A stretch of 5,071 nt of DNA from positions 1 through 5,071 of the forward strand of contig CALIDR010000013.1 of the NCBI GenBank assembly GCA_938022295.1, given 5' to 3'. Under the pieces are notes generated by a model. That model worked only from the letters and a program-made list of their open reading frames with translations. It did no database searches and had not been told where the DNA came from. The stretch comes from an uncultured Burkholderiaceae bacterium. GTDB lineage: Bacteria > Pseudomonadota > Gammaproteobacteria > Burkholderiales > Burkholderiaceae_C. Numbering within the stretch: position 1 is the stretch's first letter; each line of letters opens with the position of its first letter. Positions 1-5,071 of the stretch are shown one piece after another. Position numbers and translations under genes: made by a program.

Positions 1-425
1 TCGATGTGCTCGTTGATCGAGCTGTCCTTCTCGATGAACAGGTCGCGCTGCGGCACGTAGGCCTCGGGCTGGTAGTAGTCGTAGTAGCTGACGAAGTACT
101 CGACCGCGTTCTTCGGGAAGAACTCGCGGAACTCGCTGTACAGCTGCGCAGCGAGCGTCTTGTTCGGCGCGAACACGATCGCCGGGCGCCCCAGGCGCGC
201 GATCACGCCGGCCATCGTGAACGTCTTGCCGCTGCCGGTGACGCCGAGCAGCGTCTGGTACGACAGGCCGTCGCGCACGCCTTCGACGAGCTGCGCGATC
301 GCGGCGGGCTGGTCGCCGGCCGGCGGGTACGGCTGGAACAGCTGGAACGGCGAGCCCGGGAACGAGACGAACTCGCCCGCCGGCGCGTCGCTCGCCGGGG
401 CTTCGATCACGGTCGGTTCGGACAT
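1..425 (-). CDS. uvrB: UvrABC system protein B (excinuclease ABC subunit B), N-terminal part, cut by window edge
   Basis: UvrB is the damage-verifying, helicase-like ATPase of cytoplasmic nucleotide excision repair; it is loaded by UvrA and then recruits UvrC. About 141 codons are visible, read leftwards from ATG at 425-423. The Walker A motif GVTGSGKT is at residues 61-68 (Lys67), followed by APNKTLAAQLY (86-96). The beta-hairpin tyrosine cluster YYDYYQPEAY at 114-123 is the DNA-clamping element. Compared with E. coli UvrB (Walker Lys45, hairpin from Tyr92, from memory), both landmarks are shifted by 22 residues, so this protein has a slightly longer Ala/Pro/Glu-rich N terminus before the conserved FPGSPFQLFQPYPPAGDQP stretch. 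The start is supported by an AGGG Shine-Dalgarno sequence (434-437 on the complement) 8 bases from the ATG. The 3' remainder, with the other helicase motifs and the UvrC-binding region, lies outside the window. It is divergent from the aminotransferase gene. Confidence 0.97.
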   Translation of the reverse strand, partial: MSEPTVIEAPASDAPAGEFVSFPGSPFQLFQPYPPAGDQPAAIAQLVEGVRDGLSYQTLLGVTGSGKTFTMAGVIARLGRPAIVFAPNKTLAAQLYSEFREFFPKNAVEYFVSYYDYYQPEAYVPQRDLFIEKDSSINEHI

Positions 426-449
426 CGGGGTATCCCTGAGGCGACTCAC

Positions 450-455
450 TAAAAT
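450..455. promoter_or_regulatory. Possible -10 region(s) in the uvrB/aminotransferase divergent intergenic region
   Basis: The 132 bases between the two divergent starts contain one clear AT-rich patch (450-455, TAAAAT on the plus strand). As a plus-strand -10 it differs from TATAAT at one base and lies about 100 bases before the aminotransferase ATG, but no convincing -35 stands 16-18 bases upstream. On the minus strand the same patch reads ATTTTA, with TTGTCG (478-473) 17 bases upstream and the uvrB ATG 25 bases downstream. That hexamer pair is only a moderate match. Promoter activity is expected here because both genes must be transcribed from this gap, but the exact hexamers are a guess. 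Confidence 0.3.
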
Positions 456-557
456 GGGGCACTCGGGCGAGGCGACAAGCGCTGCCGAACCCAACAGCCT
501 AACGCAGCCGCCGCCCGTGCGCTGCCGCCCCCACCCGACACCCCGCCAGGAACCGCC

Positions 558-1760
558 ATGTCCTTGTTTGCCGCCGTCGAATTGGCCCCGCGCGACCCGA
601 TCCTGGGCCTGAACGAGCAGTTCGCCGCCGACCCGCGGCCGCACAAGGTCAACCTCGGCGTGGGCGTCTACACCGACGAGAACGGCAAGCTGCCGCTGCT
701 GGCCTGCGTGCAGGCCGCCGAGAAGCAGCTGATGGCGGCGCCCAAGCCGCGCGGCTACCTGCCGATCGACGGCATCGCCGCCTACGACAAGGCGGTGCAG
801 GCGCTGGTGTTCGGCGCCGACAGCGAAGCGGTCACTTCGGGGCGCGTGGCCACCGTGCAGGCGCTCGGCGGCACCGGCGGCCTGAAGGTCGGCGCCGACT
901 TCCTGAAGAAGCTGAACCCGAACGCGAAGGTGCTGATCAGCGACCCGAGCTGGGAGAACCACCGCGCCCTGTTCGCCAACGCCGGGTTCGTCGTCGAAAC
1001 CTACCCGTACTACGACGCCGCGACGCGCGGGGTGAACTTCCCCGCGATGCTCGCGGCGCTGAAGGCGGCACCGGCCGGCACCGTCGTCGTGCTGCACGCG
1101 TGCTGCCACAACCCGACCGGCGCCGACCTCGCGCCCGCGCAGTGGGACCAGGTCGTCGAGGCGGTCAAGGCGCGCGGGCTCGTCGCGTTCCTCGACATGG
1201 CGTACCAGGGCTTCGGCGACGGCATCGCCGAGGACGGCGCCGCGGTGCGGCGATTCCTCGCCAGCGGGGTCGACTTCTTCGTCGCGACGTCGTTCTCGAA
1301 GAGCTTCTCGCTGTACGGCGAGCGCGTCGGGGCACTGAGCGTCGTCTGCGAAGACAAGGACGAGGCCGCGCGCGTGCTGAGCCAGCTCAAGATCGTGATC
1401 CGCACCAACTACAGCAACCCGCCGACGCACGGCGCGCAGGTGGTGGCCACCGTGCTGACGACGCCCGAGCTGCGCGCGCAGTGGGAGCAGGAGCTCGCCG
1501 GCATGCGCCAGCGCATCAAGGCGATGCGCGAGGCGCTGAAGGCCAGGCTCGAGGCCGCCGGGGTGCCCGGCGACCTCTCGTACATCACGCGCCAGAAGGG
1601 CATGTTCAGCTACTCGGGCATGAGCGCGGCGCAGATGCAGCGCCTGCGCAGCGAGTTCGGCATCTACGGCGTCGACTCGGGGCGTATCTGCGTGGCCGCG
1701 CTCAACGCGCACAACCTCGACGCGGTGGCGGCGGCGATCGCGCAGGTCATGCGCGGCTGA
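558..1760 (+). CDS. Aspartate/aromatic amino acid aminotransferase (AspC/TyrB family, PLP-dependent class I)
   Basis: This cytoplasmic PLP enzyme moves the amino group between aspartate (or tyrosine/phenylalanine) and 2-oxoglutarate, linking amino-acid synthesis to the TCA cycle. At 400 residues it is full length for the family. Active-site landmarks are all present: Trp132 (SWENH), Asn185 in HNPTG, Asp213 and Tyr216 in FLDMAYQGF, the PLP-binding Lys248 in SFSKSFSLYGERVG, phosphate-binding Arg256, distal-carboxylate Arg282 in IRTNYSNPP, and alpha-carboxylate Arg376 in DSGRI. The last four keep the same spacing as Lys258/Arg266/Arg292/Arg386 in the E. coli AspC numbering. The ATG is supported by AGGAA at 548-552, five bases upstream. 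Positions that separate AspC from TyrB (from memory) are mixed, so substrate preference cannot be read from the sequence. A terminator-like hairpin follows the stop within 8 bases, so the gene is probably transcribed alone. NCBI-style names would be tyrB or aspC. Confidence 0.96.
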   Translation: MSLFAAVELAPRDPILGLNEQFAADPRPHKVNLGVGVYTDENGKLPLLACVQAAEKQLMAAPKPRGYLPIDGIAAYDKAVQALVFGADSEAVTSGRVATVQALGGTGGLKVGADFLKKLNPNAKVLISDPSWENHRALFANAGFVVETYPYYDAATRGVNFPAMLAALKAAPAGTVVVLHACCHNPTGADLAPAQWDQVVEAVKARGLVAFLDMAYQGFGDGIAEDGAAVRRFLASGVDFFVATSFSKSFSLYGERVGALSVVCEDKDEAARVLSQLKIVIRTNYSNPPTHGAQVVATVLTTPELRAQWEQELAGMRQRIKAMREALKARLEAAGVPGDLSYITRQKGMFSYSGMSAAQMQRLRSEFGIYGVDSGRICVAALNAHNLDAVAAAIAQVMRG

Positions 1761-1767
1761 CGCCCGG

Positions 1768-1791
1768 CGGGTGTCGCCGAGGCGACACCCG
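1768..1791 (+). terminator. Terminator-like hairpin after the aminotransferase gene
   Basis: A perfect inverted repeat, GGGTGTCGC / GCGACACCC around a CGAG loop (1769-1790), is extended by one C-G pair (1768/1791), giving about 10 bp of very stable stem. It begins 8 bases after the stop codon. No U-run follows directly. A second, weaker hairpin (CGGCGC 1801-1806 / GCGCCG 1814-1819) follows and leads into CCCCCGTG and a TTTT run (1829-1832), so termination may depend on both stems or on Rho. The position supports a transcript-end role; the lack of an adjacent U tract limits confidence. Confidence 0.55.
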
Positions 1792-1877
1792 GCGCGGTAT
1801 CGGCGCGACTGTGGCGCCGGCCCCCGTGTTTTCTCGCTTTCGGGCGCTCGCCGCGCGCGGCAGCATCGTTTCTGGAC

Positions 1878-1883
1878 GATAAT
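1878..1883 (+). promoter_or_regulatory. Candidate phaZ promoter -10 (GATAAT)
   Basis: GATAAT at 1878-1883 matches the sigma-70 -10 consensus at five of six positions and stands out in an otherwise GC-rich gap. It would start a transcript near 1890 with a leader of about 85 bases before the phaZ ATG. No recognisable TTGACA-like -35 lies 16-19 bases upstream (that stretch is GC only), so the promoter would be weak or activator-dependent. The adjoining TGCA repeat overlaps its last base. Confidence 0.45.
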
Positions 1884-1898
1884 TGCTGCACTGCACAA
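1883..1898. promoter_or_regulatory. TGCA-rich near-palindrome, candidate PhaR operator upstream of phaZ
   Basis: TTGCTGCACTGCACAA is built from two TGCA blocks around a central C, flanked by TTG on the left and CAA on the right; one base missing in the right arm breaks perfect symmetry. TGC/GCA-rich dyads of this kind are described as binding sites of PhaR, the polyhydroxybutyrate-responsive repressor of phasin genes in Paracoccus and Cupriavidus. The site overlaps the candidate -10 and the expected start of transcription, which is where a repressor would act. The sequence and position are seen directly; the identity of the binding protein is inference. Confidence 0.4.
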
Positions 1899-1974
1899 AT
1901 GCGGGTGGCGGCCATCCGGGCCGGCTCCACGACCCGACGCCACGCCGCGGGCAGTGCCGACGCCGAGAGCCCCG

Positions 1975-3459
1975 ATGCTTTATCAACTCTACGAAACCCA
2001 GCGCGCGCTGATGGCGCCGTTCTCCGAGTTCGCGAGCGCCTCGGCCAAGCTCTACAACCACCCGCTGTCGCCGTTCGCGCACACGCCGATGGCGCAGCGC
2101 ATCGCCGCCGGCTTCGACCTCCTGCACCGGCTCGCCAAGGACTACGAGAAGCCCGAGTTCGGCATCACGACGGTGCGCGTGGGCGGCGTCGACGTCGCGG
2201 TGCAGGAGCAGGTGGCGATGCGCAAGCCGTTCTGCCGCCTGCTGCGCTTCAAGCGCTTCACCGACGACCACGACGCGCTGGCGCGGATGAAGACGCAGCC
2301 CACCGTGCTCGTCGTGGCGCCGCTGTCGGGCCACCACTCGACGCTGCTGCGCGACACCGTGCGCAGCCTGCTGCAGGACCACAAGGTCTACATCACCGAC
2401 TGGACCGACGCGCGCATGGTGCCGCTCGAGGAGGGGCCGTTCCACCTCGACGACTACGTCGACTACGTGCAGCAGTTCCTGCGCCACATCGGGCCGCGCG
2501 TGCACGTGATGTCGGTGTGCCAGCCCACCGTGCCGGTGCTCGCGGCGGTGTCGCTGATGGCCAGCCGCGGCGAGTTCACCCCGCTGACGATGACGATGAT
2601 GGGCGGGCCGATCGACGCCCGCAGGTCGCCCACCGCGGTCAACAACCTGGCGCTGAACAAGAGCCACGCCTGGTTCGAGAACAACGTGATCTACCGCGTG
2701 CCGCCGAACTACCCGGGCGCCGGGCGCGCCGTCTACCCCGGCTTCCTGCAGCACACGGGGTTCGTCGCGATGAACCCGGACCGCCACCTGTCGTCGCACT
2801 ACGACTACTTCCTCGACCTGATCCGCGGCGACGGCGACAGCGCCGAGGCGCACCGCCAGTTCTACGACGAGTACAACGCGGTGCTCGACATGCCGGCCGA
2901 GTACTACCTCGACACGATCAAGACCGTGTTCCAGGACTTCGCGCTCGTCAACGGCACCTGGCGCGTGCGCGGCGAACTCGTGCGGCCGCAGGACATCACC
3001 GCCACCGCGCTGCTGACGGTGGAGGGCGAGCTCGACGACATCTCCGGCGCCGGCCAGACCAAGGCCGCGCACGCGCTGTGCACCGGCGTCGCCGTCGAGC
3101 ACCAGTTCCACTACGACGTGGAGGGTGCCGGCCACTACGGCATCTTCTCCGGCCGGCGCTGGCGCGAGCGGGTCTATCCCCGCGTGCGCGACTTCATCGC
3201 CACCTTCGACCAGACGCACCCGGGCGACGTCCCGCGGCCGCTGAAGATGGTCGAGGTGCCCGGGGCGCCGCACGTGCCGCCGGGCACGGCGCCGCGCGCA
3301 CGCCGCCGCGTGCGCCCCGTGGCCGGCGGCAAGGCGACGGCGAAAGCCGCCGGCAAGGCGCGCCCCACCGCGACCGCGAAGGCCGACGCGAAGCCCTCTG
3401 CCCGTCGCGGCAAGTCCGTGGGGCCGGCGAAGACCCCCAAGCCCCGCCGCCGCGGCTGA
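1975..3459 (+). CDS. phaZ: Intracellular poly(3-hydroxybutyrate) depolymerase, PhaZ1 type, with basic C-terminal tail
   Basis: PhaZ breaks down stored PHB granules inside the cell, releasing hydroxybutyrate units for carbon and energy. The 494-residue product follows the Cupriavidus PhaZ1 pattern from its first residues (MLYQLYETQR) to YPRVRDFI (about 401-408). It is an alpha/beta-hydrolase with a cysteine nucleophile instead of a lipase-box serine: Cys182 in SVCQPTVPVL, Asp354 in GELDDISG and His387 in AGHYGIFSG. Each is exactly one residue before the published PhaZ1 triad Cys183/Asp355/His388. There is no signal peptide, as expected for an intracellular enzyme. The conserved N terminus fixes the ATG at 1975, preceded by a weak GAGAG at 1965-1969; an in-frame GTG at 1771 would add 68 unrelated residues and falls inside the terminator hairpin. 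After residue ~415 the protein continues beyond the usual ~419-residue end, and residues 441-494 are Lys/Arg/Ala/Pro-rich (19 basic, 1 acidic). A PhaR-like site upstream suggests polymer-dependent control. Confidence 0.96.
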   Translation: MLYQLYETQRALMAPFSEFASASAKLYNHPLSPFAHTPMAQRIAAGFDLLHRLAKDYEKPEFGITTVRVGGVDVAVQEQVAMRKPFCRLLRFKRFTDDHDALARMKTQPTVLVVAPLSGHHSTLLRDTVRSLLQDHKVYITDWTDARMVPLEEGPFHLDDYVDYVQQFLRHIGPRVHVMSVCQPTVPVLAAVSLMASRGEFTPLTMTMMGGPIDARRSPTAVNNLALNKSHAWFENNVIYRVPPNYPGAGRAVYPGFLQHTGFVAMNPDRHLSSHYDYFLDLIRGDGDSAEAHRQFYDEYNAVLDMPAEYYLDTIKTVFQDFALVNGTWRVRGELVRPQDITATALLTVEGELDDISGAGQTKAAHALCTGVAVEHQFHYDVEGAGHYGIFSGRRWRERVYPRVRDFIATFDQTHPGDVPRPLKMVEVPGAPHVPPGTAPRARRRVRPVAGGKATAKAAGKARPTATAKADAKPSARRGKSVGPAKTPKPRRRG

Positions 3460-3492
3460 CGGGCGGCCGCAGGCGCGGCCGATAATCGGCCG
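3456..3492 (+). promoter_or_regulatory. Candidate rsxB promoter with 17-bp palindrome over the -10
   Basis: GATAAT (3481-3486) is a good -10 match, with CTGACG (3456-3461, overlapping the phaZ stop codon) as a possible -35 at a long 19-base spacing. The -10 sits inside a perfect inverted repeat, CGGCCGAT-A-ATCGGCCG (3476-3492), which ends against the GTG start codon of rsxB. Only six bases separate the -10 from that GTG, so a normally spaced transcript would start at or within a base or two of the start codon. The palindrome could be an operator, or could simply reflect GC-rich sequence composition. Confidence 0.4.
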
Positions 3493-4182
3493 GTGCCGCC
3501 CCTGGAACCGCCGCCGGCCCGACCGGCCACGCTGGCCGACGCCATCGACGCCGTGCTGCCGCAGACGCAGTGCACGCGCTGCGGCTACCCCGACTGCCGC
3601 CACTACGCCGAGGCGATCGCCGCCGGCCAGGCGCCGATCAACCAGTGCCCGCCCGGCGGCGCCGAAGGCATCCGGCGGCTGGCCGCCGTCACCGGCGCGC
3701 CGGTGCTGCCGCTGAACCCGGCCCACGGCGTCGAGGGCCCGCGCGCGGTGGCGGTGATCGACGAGGCCTGGTGCATCGGCTGCACGCTGTGCATCAAGGC
3801 CTGCCCGGTGGACTGCATCGCCGGCGCCAGCAAGCGCATGCACACCGTGATCGAGGACGACTGCACCGGCTGCGAGCTGTGCGTGCCGGCGTGCCCGGTC
3901 GACTGCATCGCGATGCTGCCGGTCACCGGCACGCGCACCGGCTGGGACGCCTGGAGCGCCGACCAGGCGCAACGGGCGCGCGAGCGCTACGCGTTCCACC
4001 GCTTCCGCGTCGAGCGTGACAAGCGCGAGAACGACGAGCGGCTGGCCGCGAAGGCGCAGGCCAAGCTCGCCGACCTCGCGCAGCACAGCACGCTCGCCGA
4101 CCCCGAAGCGCTGGAAAGGAAGCGCGCCGTCGTCGAGGCCGCGCTCGCCCGCGCCCGCGCGCGGCGCCAGGAGACGCCGTGA
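3493..4182 (+). CDS. rsxB: Soluble RsxB/RnfB-type iron-sulfur electron-transfer protein
   Basis: This is an RnfB/RsxB-family protein that should carry electrons through several [4Fe-4S] clusters. Residues 16-65 form the Fe-S (four-cysteine) domain: LPQTQC27-X2-C30-GYPDC35 and C52-PPGG. Two ferredoxin motifs follow: C94-X2-C97-X2-C100-X3-C104-P and C124-X2-C127-X2-C130-X3-C134-P. The hydrophobic N-terminal anchor of E. coli RsxB is missing; here a short Pro-rich stretch leads directly into the Fe-S domain, so the protein is probably cytosolic. The C-terminal ~75 residues are charged and probably helical (Arg/Ala/Glu-rich), beyond the family core. No other rsx/rnf subunit gene lies in the window. 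GTG at 3493 is essentially the only start: the frame is closed by the phaZ stop upstream, and the next Met is residue 116. No Shine-Dalgarno sequence is visible. The stop overlaps the nth start. Its partner and exact role are not shown by sequence. Confidence 0.9.
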   Translation: MPPLEPPPARPATLADAIDAVLPQTQCTRCGYPDCRHYAEAIAAGQAPINQCPPGGAEGIRRLAAVTGAPVLPLNPAHGVEGPRAVAVIDEAWCIGCTLCIKACPVDCIAGASKRMHTVIEDDCTGCELCVPACPVDCIAMLPVTGTRTGWDAWSADQAQRARERYAFHRFRVERDKRENDERLAAKAQAKLADLAQHSTLADPEALERKRAVVEAALARARARRQETP

Positions 4183-4853
4183 AGCGCGAGCACATCGAAC
4201 CCTTCTTCGCCACGCTGAAGGCGGCGAACCCGCGGCCCACGACCGAGCTCGAGTTCACGAACCCGTTCGAGCTGCTGGCCGCCGTGCTGCTGTCGGCGCA
4301 GGCGACCGACGTCGGCGTCAACAAGGCCACGCGGCGGCTGTTCGCGGTGGCCAACACGCCGGCCAAGATGCTCGCCCTGGGCGTCGACGGCGTGGCCGAG
4401 CGCATCAAGACGATCGGCCTGTACCGCAACAAGGCCAAGCACCTCGTCGAGACCTGCCGCATCCTCGTCGAGCGCCACGGCGGCCAGGTGCCGCGGTCGC
4501 GCGAGGCGCTCGAGGCGCTGCCGGGCGTCGGGCGCAAGACCGCCAACGTCGTGCTCAACGTCGCCTTCGGCGAGCCGACGATCGCCGTCGACACCCACAT
4601 CTTCCGCGTCGCCAACCGCACCGGGCTGGCGCCCGGGCGCACGCCGCTGGAGGTCGAGCGCAAGCTGATGGAGCGCGTGCCGCCGGCGTACCGCCACGAC
4701 GCCCACCACTGGCTGATCCTGCTCGGGCGCTACGTGTGCAAGGCCCGCCGGCCGCATTGCGAGCGCTGCGCCGTCGCCCGCTGGTGCGACTCGGCACCGA
4801 AGGCGCTGCGCGCCGCGCCGGCCGGCGCCGCGCCCTCGCCTACGGCAGGCTGA
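4179..4853 (+). CDS. nth: Endonuclease III (DNA glycosylase/AP lyase)
   Basis: Nth removes oxidised pyrimidines from DNA and cuts the resulting abasic site, starting base-excision repair in the cytoplasm. The 224-residue product aligns without shift to E. coli Nth (211 residues): helix-hairpin-helix LPGVGRKTA at 114-122 containing catalytic Lys120, catalytic Asp138 in AVDTHIFRV, and the [4Fe-4S] loop C187-X6-C194-X2-C197-X5-C203. After residue 205 there is a short Ala/Pro-rich tail, slightly longer than in E. coli and of no recognised function. The start is GTG at 4179 in the GTGA overlap with the rsxB stop, with a strong AGGAGA at 4169-4174, so the two genes are almost certainly co-transcribed and translationally coupled. 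The 3' end overlaps the convergent gspB-like gene by 14 bases, leaving no room for an intergenic terminator. In E. coli, nth also follows the rsx genes, so the linkage is ancient. Confidence 0.98.
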   Translation: MKREHIEPFFATLKAANPRPTTELEFTNPFELLAAVLLSAQATDVGVNKATRRLFAVANTPAKMLALGVDGVAERIKTIGLYRNKAKHLVETCRILVERHGGQVPRSREALEALPGVGRKTANVVLNVAFGEPTIAVDTHIFRVANRTGLAPGRTPLEVERKLMERVPPAYRHDAHHWLILLGRYVCKARRPHCERCAVARWCDSAPKALRAAPAGAAPSPTAG

Positions 4854-5071
4854 AGCGCTCGCCGCGCCAGCGCAGCACGGCGCTGCGCGGGCCGATCTCC
4901 TCGAGCACGAGGTCGGGCACGATCGTCTCGCCTTCGCGGAACACGCGGCCGTTGAGCACGAGCATGCGCGCCGAACGCTGGTCCGAGTAGACGGTGCCGC
5001 CGAACGCGAGCGCGGGCAGGTCGCGCCGCTGCGCCTCGGTCAGGTCGCGCCAGGGCGTCACCGCAGCAGGC
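4840..5071 (-). CDS. gspB: GspB-like type II secretion protein, C-terminal domain, cut by window edge
   Basis: About 76 codons of the C-terminal end are visible, read leftwards to a TAG at 4842-4840. The frame stays open to the right edge, so the GTG at 5061 is probably internal rather than the start. The sequence carries the pattern I associate with the GspB/PulB C-terminal domain: RRDLPALAFGGTVYS, then RMLVLNGRVFREGE, VPDLVLEEI and VLRWRGERFSLP at the terminus. GspB-family proteins are inner-membrane anchored, with this domain in the periplasm, and work with the ATPase GspA to assemble or position the type II secretin through the peptidoglycan. The transmembrane part and any neighbouring gspA would lie to the right, outside the window. 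The gene converges on nth and overlaps it by 14 bases. Recognition is from motif memory on a short fragment, so the family call is good but not certain. Confidence 0.8.
   Translation of the reverse strand, partial: PAAVTPWRDLTEAQRRDLPALAFGGTVYSDQRSARMLVLNGRVFREGETIVPDLVLEEIGPRSAVLRWRGERFSLP

Noticed and set aside
6..452. A 148-codon plus-strand open frame at the left edge
   Set aside because: It is antisense to uvrB, whose motifs (Walker A, tyrosine hairpin) are unmistakable on the minus strand.
1903..1917. Small hairpin (GGGTGG / CCATCC) in the phaZ leader, considered as a regulatory RNA element
   Set aside because: Six base pairs with a three-base loop are expected by chance in DNA this GC-rich, and no riboswitch-like conserved core is visible.
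1771..1974. A longer phaZ starting at the in-frame GTG at 1771
   Set aside because: The added 68 residues do not look like protein, the GTG lies in the terminator hairpin, and the known family N terminus begins at the ATG at 1975.
3452..3470. GCGGC / GCCGC inverted repeat at the end of phaZ as a terminator
   Set aside because: The stem is only five base pairs, there is no U tract, and it lies in GC-rich sequence where such matches are frequent; it also overlaps the likely rsxB promoter.
1899..3485. A 528-codon plus-strand frame overlapping phaZ
   Set aside because: It is the +1-shifted shadow of phaZ, with Arg/Ala/Pro-rich low complexity; phaZ itself has the intact catalytic triad.
1747..4086. 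A 779-codon open frame on the minus strand across phaZ and rsxB
   Set aside because: It is antisense to two clearly conserved genes, is dominated by Arg/Ala/Val/His/Gly, and has no recognisable domain. Such frames are expected opposite GC-rich codons.
3923..4757. Two minus-strand frames of about 250 codons opposite rsxB/nth
   Set aside because: They are low-complexity Arg/Ala/Val frames antisense to conserved rsxB and nth, with no domain or ribosome-site support.

Overview
The window looks like ordinary core chromosome from a very GC-rich betaproteobacterium, most likely order Burkholderiales (Rubrivivax/Leptothrix/Comamonadaceae-like). Three things suggest this: a strong G/C preference at third codon positions throughout; an intracellular poly(3-hydroxybutyrate) depolymerase whose sequence closely follows the Cupriavidus PhaZ1 type; and the company of uvrB, an AspC/TyrB aminotransferase, rsxB and nth. 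The assignment is inference from protein resemblance, since no database was searched.

Layout from left to right: (1) 1-425, minus strand: the 5' part of uvrB (UvrABC excision repair), running off the left edge. (2) 426-557: a 132-bp divergent intergenic region with one AT-rich patch that could serve promoters in both directions and a weak LexA-box-like palindrome. (3) 558-1760, plus: a complete class I aminotransferase of the aspartate/aromatic (AspC/TyrB) family. (4) 1761-1974: a 214-bp gap with a strong terminator-like hairpin, then a GATAAT -10-like element overlapped by a TGCA-rich near-palindrome that resembles a PhaR operator. (5) 1975-3459, plus: phaZ, with an intact Cys-Asp-His triad and an unusual strongly basic C-terminal tail. 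(6) 3460-3492: a short gap whose main content is a 17-bp palindrome centred on another GATAAT, ending directly against the next start codon. (7) 3493-4182, plus: an orphan soluble RsxB/RnfB-type iron-sulfur protein. (8) 4179-4853, plus: nth (endonuclease III), overlapping rsxB by GTGA. (9) 4840-5071, minus: the C-terminal part of a GspB-like type II secretion protein, convergent with nth and running off the right edge.

Functionally there is one tight unit, rsxB-nth: an electron-transfer ferredoxin-like protein translationally coupled to a [4Fe-4S] DNA glycosylase. phaZ is a separate carbon-storage gene with its own promoter region, and uvrB and the aminotransferase are divergent housekeeping genes. 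No mobile element, CRISPR array, tRNA or rRNA gene was seen. I found no sign of a wholly new multi-gene system. The observations most worth checking are the basic PhaZ tail, the PhaR-like operator, the apparently leaderless rsxB start under a palindrome, and the anchorless orphan RsxB coupled to Nth.
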